DNA of 29,727 nt from Utricularia gibba (taxonomy: Eukaryota; Streptophyta; Magnoliopsida; Lamiales; Lentibulariaceae): NCBI GenBank assembly GCA_002189035.1, contig NEEC01000171.1:1-29727 (forward strand), read 5' to 3'. How positions within the stretch are numbered: the first letter of the stretch is position 1; every line of letters begins with the position of its first letter. This document shows positions 22,693 through 29,727 of the stretch, piece after piece. The translations under genes and the position numbers were made by a program. Under the pieces are notes generated by a model that was not told the origin of the DNA, did not search any database, and worked only from the letters and a program-made list of their open reading frames with translations.

Positions 22693-24116
22693 ATGTGGGA
22701 TTTCAGAGTTTTTTTGATATGCTGCGTATCGGTACCGGGATTCGCGTACCTGTTTTGGCTCTTCCTCCACCGCACTGCCCTCATCTACGTCCTCAAGAAA
22801 GGGTGCGAACGCCTCCTTGATTTCGTGCACGTTCACCAACGCTTCAGAGTCCCGGAGTTCGAGGACGAGGACGATCGCCGTGAGAATCACCTGTACAGAA
22901 TCGTTTCCCTCTACCTCAACGCCCTCCATTCTCTGGAGGACTCCGACTACGCGAACCTGAAATCTGGGAAGAAGTCAAATGAGATTCTTATATCGCCGGA
23001 GGGCAATCAGGCCATCGACGACGTTTTCCTCGGAGCTCGCGTTTCGTGGGTGAATCAGATCGTCAGGGACGACAGAAACTGCGTCGTTTCAAGGAGCTTT
23101 GTTCTCAGGATCAGGAAGAAGGATAGACGGAGGATTTTGCAGGCGTATCTCCAGCATATACATTCGGTTTCAGGGGATATCGAGCAGAGGGGAAGCAGCT
23201 GAAGATTTACAATAACCTTGATGGGAAATGGAGACCAGCGCCGTTCAATCATCCCGCGAGTTTCGATTCGCTTGTTATTGATCCTGAGGTGAAGGCCAAA
23301 ATCAAGAACGACCTTGAGACGTTTGTGAAATCAGAGCAGAGTTACCACAAATCAGGGCGCGTTTGGAAGCGGAGTTACCTTCTATGTGGCCCTCCTGGTA
23401 CCGGAAAATCTAGCTTCGTCGCCGCGACGGCGAAGCAGCTCAATTACGACCTGTATAATCTCAATTTGTGGCAAGTATCCGATGACGCTGATCTCTACGC
23501 GCTTCTGTTGCGAACCAGAAGCAAATCGGTGGTCGTCGTCGAGGATTTAGATCTGTATCTCAAGGGTCAACCACGGATTTCGTTCTCCGGACTACTGAAT
23601 TTCATGGATGGTATACTGAATTTACAGGATGAGAAGATCACGATCTTCACGATGAACTCGAAGGACGGAATCGATTCGGCGTTGCTCCGGCCGGGGAGAA
23701 TCGATGTCCATATATGCTTTCCGCTCTGCGATTTCAATTCCTTCAAAAATCTGGCTAGCAATTATCTAGGCGTAAAGGAGCACAAATTGTTCCCCCAGGT
23801 CGAGGAGATCTTTCTGAGCGGCGCCACCATAAGCGCTGCGGAGGTCAGCGAATTGATGCTGGTTAATCGGAACTCACCGAGCCGAGCACTCAGATCTGTG
23901 ATCCTAGCTTTACAATCGAACAGCAGGAATTCCGGAAAATCTATCTCGAGGATCAGCAGCACCCACGGTTCGTCGACGGCGGCCGAGATCACCGGCGGTA
24001 AAGATCCTACTCCACCGAAAGATCAGTTCCGTAAGCTGTACGATCGTCTAGGTTTGAAAAGTTGCTCAAAAATTGAACCGTCGGATATAGTCGAGCCAGA
24101 GACGATCGTACGGTGA
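22693..24116 (+). CDS. Membrane-anchored AAA-ATPase, At2g46620-like (BCS1/AATP1 family), one frameshift
   Basis: Single-exon AAA-ATPase with an N-terminal membrane anchor (hydrophobic residues about 5–25, VFLICCVSVPGFAYLFWLFL). The ATG at 22693 (MWDF) is the first in frame. The N-domain (VPEFEDEDDRRENHLYR, KKSNEILI, LRIRKKDRRRIL) is the plant AATP1-type extension. Walker A GPPGTGKSS lies near residue 236, Walker B VVVVEDLD near 280–286, and the arginine-bearing LLRPGRIDVHI downstream. Plant members sit in ER or mitochondrial membranes and act in stress or development. The frame breaks at 23189–23194 (GGGGAA): the first frame stops after IEQRGSS, and one restored base gives the expected RGKQLKIYNN and a 474-aa protein. 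Similarity to Arabidopsis At2g46620 is strong throughout. Confidence 0.9.
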
Positions 24117-24990
24117 AAAAGATGTTCAATGGTTGCTATACTTGTTTAGCAGTTGGTACTTCAAAGCTGTGTTCATTTATTCACACTTTTTTATTTTTAC
24201 CTTATTATTATTATTTTTTAATAGGCCTGTGTAGTGTGTACATTGATATTTGTTATTTATTTTTAGAATTAAAATGTTATATAATTCATTGGGCCTTGTA
24301 TTGGGTTTGGCATTTTTAACCCAACGCCTCAACATGGGCTCACAGAAGCGGTTAATGGGCCCATAAGTAGTTAGTTACCAAGGAGTCCAAGAATCGGTTC
24401 GTTCCTTGGGAGAATCGGCTTTATGCCCTGGCTCAGGCGACGGGTGTGATTCTTTTCAAGAGGCTGTTCAAGATGCCCGTTGAAAGTTTCCGTATTGTTC
24501 CTGATTATTCAAATGCAATATTACTGTTGTCGCGAACTTGTGGTGGAAGGGTGCACTGAAGGTGTTTGATGAAATTCCTGAAGGTTATGATATAGTAGAG
24601 ATTCAGCATAGAAGGTGAATGGTGAGATATTTACCAGGGGCTGATTCGGTTGTTCAGGGTTAAGGAAGAAATATGGAGGAAGGTGATTGTCTGTTGTCAA
24701 CTGAAGTGATCTACGAATCATGATTATCAGGTTTCTGCAGACTGTATTTTCTCAATGTGAGATCTTCTGCTCCAGATAAAGCTGTTACTGATCATGGGTG
24801 TGAGGGAAATGCTGAATTTGGATTGAAATTTTATGACTTTAAATTGATTCTGGTTTGAGGTTTCAGACTCTTTGGTTAGCCTAAGAAGATTTATTAGGCC
24901 ATGGGCCGCCGACGCCTGGGGTTTGCATCAATCCTGAAATGGTGGAACATTTGGATGATCATGTCTTAGTTACTACACACCGTACATGAA
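24117..24990. other. Intergenic region with site II elements and possible coding relic
   Basis: Three TGGGCY-type motifs lie between about 24290 and 24360. A stop-to-stop frame of 62 codons without a usable early ATG (24371–24559) and an adjacent peptide in another frame, LKVFDEIPE (near 24555–24585), recall plant PPR repeats. This may be a decayed PPR fragment. Nothing intact is visible. Confidence 0.35.
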
Positions 24991-25362
24991 TTAAACTTTA
25001 TATTGCTCGTCCAGCTCCTCCCGAATGGCCTTCTCAAGCCAAGTTACAGCATCCTCCATCATCTCTGGGCTCAACCTGATCATGAGGACGCAGAACTCCA
25101 TCTCGTTGAGCACACCATCGCCATCGAGATCCCCTTCTTCGACCATCGCCACAGCATCCTCATGGGTCATCCCCTGCAGACCCAGATGCTGGCAGTTCCT
25201 CTGCAGACTAGCGGATGTGATGAGCCTAAGCCCTGTCCTCGGATCCGCCAGCATCCGGAACCCAGCGCAGAGCTCCTCCATGAAGGCTTCCACGTCCAGC
25301 TTCTCCGCCATCACCGGAAGTAAGTCCTCGTACACTTCTTCCATTCCTTCCATTTGTTCCAT
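24991..25362 (-). CDS. KIC: KIC-like single EF-hand calcium-binding protein
   Basis: Small intronless calcium sensor of 123 aa. Its Arabidopsis relative KIC binds the kinesin KCBP/ZWICHEL in a calcium-dependent way and affects trichome shape; PBP1 is a paralogue that binds PINOID. The start chosen at 25362 gives MEQMEGMEEVYEDLLPVMAE, matching KIC; the upstream in-frame extension to 25632 has no family support. One canonical EF-hand loop spans residues 78–89 (D-L-D-G-D-G-V-L-N-E-M-E), followed by FCVLMIRLSPEMMEDA, a KIC hallmark. The N-terminal part has the degenerate first hand. There is no frameshift. It is likely cytosolic. Confidence 0.93.
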   Translation of the reverse strand: MEQMEGMEEVYEDLLPVMAEKLDVEAFMEELCAGFRMLADPRTGLRLITSASLQRNCQHLGLQGMTHEDAVAMVEEGDLDGDGVLNEMEFCVLMIRLSPEMMEDAVTWLEKAIREELDEQYKV

Positions 25363-26945
25363 GTGAAAACGCTGACAGAATAGCAGTGATGGCAATACAA
25401 CTAGTTCGTTGTGTTCCTGCTCCTTGCTCTTGTGGGGATGGGGTAGTATTCTATTTATACGTGGGAGACATGCGTCGCCCATGGATTTCAACGGAGCTAG
25501 TTTAAATGGCGAAATTACATCAGTATGAATGAAGAAGGTGAACGGAACCTTCCTCGCATGCCTTAGATACGGCAGCGTGGTGATTGATGCTGTGCAGGGG
25601 AAGGAAGCCAACTCACCCACCCTCCAACACATGGTTGATGATGGTGGCGAGGTTGCTAAGAACCTTCCTGGAACCTTCCTATGAATAGTACTTACCCCGT
25701 GTGATGATATTTTGGTATTTTATGGCGTTAAAAAATGAAAATATTAGTAGCTTTCATGACTTGTACGATACGGTCGCGGTAAATAGATCAGAAGCAACTC
25801 GGAAATTGTATTCTCAATCTTTATTGGTCAAGTTACATGTGGTCCATTTTTATAGAAGTCGCCTAAAACTATAGGGCATGCATCTAGTGGTCTTCAGTAT
25901 TTTAAAAACTGGTTAAATTTATTTTTAATTTAATTATGAAATTGACTTTATTTTTTAATAATTGATCATATTCAATAATTTTTAAAATATATCAATTATT
26001 ATTTAAATGAATAAATTCACTACTCGTACCTAGTTACAAGTTTAGACTGAATTAAAGGACGATATTTCATATTAGTTTTAATTGACTTTATATAATATTA
26101 TCTATTTAAAACATATATAATTCATAAGTTTACATTATCCTCTTTTAGGAAAAATGTTTTGTATAAGATTAAATATTATTTTATTTAAAACACATCTCTC
26201 TTATCCGTCCATAAAGAATATGAAATATCCTCACTAGATCCATGTGTTTAAGTTTACTAGCTAATCATATCTTACGATTTCTATTGTAGCATACATAGAG
26301 TAGTCTATTTCCACAATTTTGAGTAAGTCAAAATTGTTTTTAAAAGTGGATCTAACTTATGTTTTATGAGTTTTGGTTTTATTAATTTTAAAGAAAAATC
26401 CAAATGGATTCAATAATCAGAAATATTAAAAATATGTTTAGATTCAAATAAAAAAAATTTTTGTTATTTTTTCTTATGATACATATGTTAAAATAAATTT
26501 TAATTGGATAAAATTGATAAAAGTAAAATTTTATTTTTTATTATAATTAAATTTGAAAATTTTAAATTTATTCTAATTGATTCTGGAGTCCAACTATAAA
26601 TTTTAAAACGTCAGTTCAACTTATTTATAAGATTATCACACGTTGAATATTTTAATAAAAACAAAACGGGGCCCCATCAAACAATGGGTCAGCAGGATGG
26701 TTAATATTTAACATATAATAAAAAAATAAAAAGCCTGGAGGGAGAAGAAGAGGGGAGCCGAAGCGTCGCCCTCGTTTGCGAGTGTTTGATTCCAGTTCTG
26801 CAGTTGTTGAGCTAATCCATTTCTTTGGATCCAAGAAAAGTATTGGGGTGTTTCCTGGGGTTGTTTCCAGTTCAAGCATTTGTCGCTCGTTGCATTTTTC
26901 GCCGTTTTTCAACTGAGATTTGTGAATCTCTTCAGCGGAAAAGGT
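25363..26945. other. Intergenic region between KIC and LRAT-domain genes
   Basis: Divergent promoter region for two genes. The first 200–300 bases are probably the KIC leader and proximal promoter. Bases 25690–26640 are very AT-rich with no coding frame. From about 26730 GC content rises into the presumed 5' UTR of the LRAT-domain gene. Confidence 0.55.
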
Positions 26946-27897
26946 ATGGGTCTTCTCTCCAACGAATTGGGGAGAAATGAGATCAAGCCTGGAGATCATA
27001 TCTACACTTACAGGGCGGTAATTGCCTACTCACATCACGGTTAGCGATGTTTTTCAGATTTTCTTTTTTTTTTCTTCTTCGCGATCTGTGCTTTCTGATT
27101 TTCATCCCTGTGTAGGAATGTAAGTATGCGGGTATCTCTCTTTAGGTTAAATGTAGTGCCCATCTCTTATTTCTGTCTAGTTTTCCTGTGTTTGTCCTCA
27201 ATTAGGGCTGATCCGTTTGCAAGTTGCCTTCTTTGTTGATCTGCTTGGAGATCTATCCAGTAAAATCTTGTTCCACTCACATTGTGCAGGCATCTATGTC
27301 GGTGGTGGCAAAGTTGTTCATTTCACCCGAATCGACACTTTTAACACCACCGGTGATCAACCTTCAGAATGCCCATATTTTCCAGACTGTGGATTCAAGC
27401 ATCAAAACAGCAGCGTTCTCATTTCCTGTCTAGACTGCTTCCTCCATGAAGGATCTCTTTATCGCTTCGAATACGGAGTTGCCCCACCAGTTTTCATTGC
27501 AAAACTTCGCGGAGGAACATGCACCATGGCCCCATCAGATGATGGCGAAACAGTTGTTCATCGAGCCATGTATTTGCTTCGAAATGGATTCGGCAAGTAC
27601 CATATTTTCCAAAACAACTGCGAAGACTTCGCACTATACTGCAAAACCGGACTGCTGATATCTGAACGTGCTGGCATTGGCACAAGTGGGCAAGCTTCAA
27701 CCTTGATCGGTGCACCTCTAGCAGCCATGCTTTCTTCTCCTTTGAAAAGGCTGATGCCAAGTCCGATTGCGGTGGCCACCGTTTCTACAGGGATGTATTG
27801 TCTGAGCCGATATGCAACGGATATCGGCGTCAGGAGCGACGTAGTGCAGGTAGATGTGGAAGATCTGGCTTCCTGGGAGATTGAGAATCGAAGCTGA
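26946..27897 (+). CDS. LRAT/NC-domain protein (NlpC/P60 superfamily)
   Basis: Two coding exons, 26946–27039 and 27290–27897, with a 250-bp GT–AG intron (phase 1), giving 233 aa and no frameshift. The LRAT fold residues are visible: GDHIYTYR at 16–23, the catalytic-type His at 31 in SHHGIYVG, the second His at 42 in KVVHF, and the Cys at 142 in [15 protein letters not shown] hydrophobic, Ser/Ala-rich C-terminal segment (about 165–200) may contact membrane. The family includes acyltransferases and thiol hydrolases; the plant members are called NC-domain proteins and their substrates are unknown to me. The nearest Arabidopsis gene I recall is At1g01225. Confidence 0.92.
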
Positions 27898-28550
27898 GAT
27901 TCCATGCTTCTGCTCATTTGTTAGTCATTGATCTGAAAGTGTCCTAAACAGATGGATGGATTTCCTTGATGTGAAGGTAGGTGTAGAAGATGAAGTGTTC
28001 TCTAAGTCTATTAGAAATATAGTTATTCCTTCTTACTGATCATCCTTAACTAAAAAATTTGTCTGAAAATATGAAATAGAATGAGAGTATCATCACATTT
28101 GTAAATAATTTTTAATGTTGTCGAGTATATACAGGTTTTGAAAGTAGATAGGTGTTCATGTTATATATATATATATACATATTTTACTTAGGTGTATGTG
28201 AAAGAATGTGATAATATATATATTTATAAATGGCCTGTTTGAGGAGTAGTAGTCGGTTTAAAAAATTAAAAAATTAATCATTAAATTATTTTGAATCATA
28301 AATTGCAAAATTTAAAACAAATTAAAATTGAATTTACAAATGATTGACAATTTTTTTTTAATATTGAAAATCACGAGCACAAGTCGTCGAGACTTATCCA
28401 AACTCAATGTCGAAACGCTGTCGTTTTCCACAGCGACCTTGCACTCTCCACACTCCGCCACTATGATTAATTTTGATTAATACCAATTTATTTTATAACG
28501 TGTACTATTTTACCGCCCTTAGGTTTTATTACTAACGAGGGTGATGATGA
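27898..28550. other. Intergenic, AT-rich
   Basis: The 3' flank of the LRAT-domain gene followed by AT-rich DNA. No coding frame, RNA gene or transposon ends were recognised. Confidence 0.55.
28162..28177. repeat. (TA)8 microsatellite
   Basis: Eight TA units in AT-rich intergenic DNA downstream of the LRAT-domain gene. Confidence 0.85.
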
Positions 28551-28569
28551 CACGTGGTCCACGCACGTG
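28551..28569. promoter_or_regulatory. Paired G-box upstream of At1g01240-like gene
   Basis: Two perfect CACGTG boxes at 28551–28556 and 28564–28569. The first lies in ACACGTGG, a strong ABRE/G-box context. They lie about 500 bp upstream of the start codon and probably 50–150 bp upstream of the transcription start. Regulation by bZIP or PIF-type bHLH factors is inferred. Confidence 0.5.
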
Positions 28570-29061
28570 ACTTGGAATGGAGACGCATGAGTGCAACCGC
28601 AGGTAAAAGCAGGGCCTTCGGTTCGGGATCAGCGGGGATCCGGGATCTCGGGGATCAAAGATTAGGACTTTGAGAAGGGGAAACTGCTAATACGAAGGTT
28701 ATTCAGAGTTCGTTGGTGATGGGCTGCTGTGCTCACATGGGTGTTCGATTTTCGCCTCCCTTTTTGGGATAAGTATTGGTGGTTGCTGATATGGGTTTTG
28801 GGGGGTTTGGGATGGGAGGGGAATCGGTTTGCTTCAGAATCTGCTCTCTTTTTTATTGGAAACTGGAATCTGGAATCTGCTTTCACCTAGGTTGTAGATT
28901 GGGATTATTGTTCTCTTTGTTTGCTTTTCGTACGTGAAATATGTATTTGTTTGCTTGAGATAACTGTTCTTTGATGTTATTGGAATTTCGCGTGGATGTG
29001 TTTTGTCGGCTGCATCTGAGAAGTTTGTGCTTCTAAATCTAGATGGTATTTGCAGAGAGAA

Positions 29062-29091
29062 ATGAGGAGAAATGGCACTAGCAGAAGCTAG
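29062..29091 (+). CDS. Upstream ORF overlapping the main start
   Basis: A nine-codon ORF (MRRNGTSRS, then TAG) begins 10 bases before the main ATG at 29072 and overlaps it in another frame. It sits just after a TTTGCAG acceptor-like sequence, so it would be in the spliced leader. Such overlapping uORFs usually reduce initiation at the main ATG. Its first ATG has a purine (A) at −3, a fair initiation context. Confidence 0.4.
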   Translation: MRRNGTSRS

Positions 29092-29727
29092 AGCTGCTTG
29101 GCAGAGAGCCGCGAGTAGGTGCTTTGTTCAAGAAGATGCAAAGAGAGCTCCAAAATTAGCATGCTGCTCGTCGCTTGCTCCTTTCCAAGAACCTGAGTTG
29201 AGGCCTGCAGATGCAGCCAGTGGCCAAGAAATTCCTCCTGGTGATTTTTCGCGGTTGGATCCGGAACCTGTGTACTGTAATTTATCAACTAGGTCGCAGT
29301 GGTGGATGCATCTGCAGCAAGGTTATGGACACCAGAGCAGATTAATGGATGAGAAACTTACTGTGATGAGTGACGTGATGAAACTTCCGATTTAACAGAA
29401 GCTTCACAAGACTTTTTAGTCAATGAAACTGACTTTGTGATTGTTGATCAGACTTCTGCCGAATCTGTCCTTAGTTCCCAGTTTTTAGTTAAAGAAGAAA
29501 AATTCAATTCATTTGACACCTGTGGTACCAGCATTGATGGGAAGAAAGCTCATGATGGAGTTAAAGTTGTCGAGAGTACTCTTGGTAATTACTTTGATCC
29601 AGAATCTTGTGAAAAGAGTGGTCCATGGTGGCAGAGTGCAGGTGCTGAAGAACTGGCGTTTTTAGTTGCACAAAGATCTCGTGGCATGATTGAGAACTGT
29701 GACCTCCCATCACCTCTGACTGCTTGT
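29072..29727 (+). CDS. Conserved plant protein of unknown function, At1g01240/At2g46550-like; 3' end outside window; one frameshift
   Basis: The start MALAEARAAWQRAASRCFVQ and the following EDAKRAPKLACC are the family signature I recall from the Arabidopsis pair At1g01240/At2g46550. Later blocks include SQWWMHLQQGYGHQ and GPWWQSAGAEELAFLVAQ…IENCDLP. No catalytic or membrane domain is evident in the visible part. The leader probably has an intron ending at TTTGCAG (about 29055). The first frame stops at 29394 (KLPI), whereas the second frame (DETSDLTEASQDF) is open to the window edge; one missing base near 29374–29377 reconciles them. No splice sites explain the switch. Function is unknown. 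Confidence 0.8.

Noticed and set aside
25363-25632. 90-residue N-terminal extension of the KIC-like frame
   Set aside because: The KIC family starts at the MEQMEGMEE methionine; the extension has no family similarity and covers the likely promoter and leader.
1-29727. Search for a CRISPR array, phage, bacterial operon or biosynthetic cluster
   Set aside because: All confident genes are standard nuclear plant families with introns and separate promoters; no shared pathway links them.

Overview
The window is nuclear DNA from a flowering plant, most likely a eudicot. It has GT–AG introns of roughly 70–1150 bp, AT-rich intergenic stretches with simple repeats, and only plant gene families (LRR receptor kinase, FBH-type bHLH, trihelix, PAP15-type phosphatase, LHY/CCA1, KIC). 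I saw no bacterial, viral or organellar genes, no CRISPR array, no tRNA or rRNA, and no intact transposon.

Layout from left to right: (1) an At3g28040-like LRR receptor kinase on the minus strand, running off the left edge; (2) a six-exon bHLH128-like transcription factor, minus; (3) a single-exon trihelix-like DNA-binding protein with a long coiled coil, plus; (4) a seven-exon PAP15-like purple acid phosphatase/phytase, plus; (5) an LHY/CCA1 clock MYB gene with six coding exons, minus, tail-to-tail with the phosphatase; (6) about 5.5 kb with no confident gene, apart from a weak minus-strand candidate near 20.8–21.2 kb beneath a paired G-box; (7) an At2g46620-like AAA-ATPase, plus; (8) a KIC-like single EF-hand protein, minus; (9) an LRAT/NC-domain protein, plus; (10) the 5' part of an At1g01240/At2g46550-like protein of unknown function, plus, cut by the right edge.

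Two things stand out. First, five of the nine confident genes carry single-base frame breaks (about fourteen in all, thirteen of them deletions, mostly in short G/C runs), while the protein on either side stays well conserved. That fits consensus base-calling errors better than decay, although the receptor kinase, with nine breaks, could be a young pseudogene. Second, the right half (LHY, AAA-ATPase, KIC, NC-domain protein, At1g01240-like) combines genes that, as I recall, are split between two duplicated Arabidopsis blocks, At1g01060–01240 and At2g46550–46830. The window therefore looks like an unfractionated version of that ancestral segment.

I did not find a new multi-gene system. The genes are independent loci. 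The notable smaller features are a G-quadruplex motif at a splice junction, a GC–AG intron in the phosphatase, paired G-boxes and an overlapping upstream ORF.
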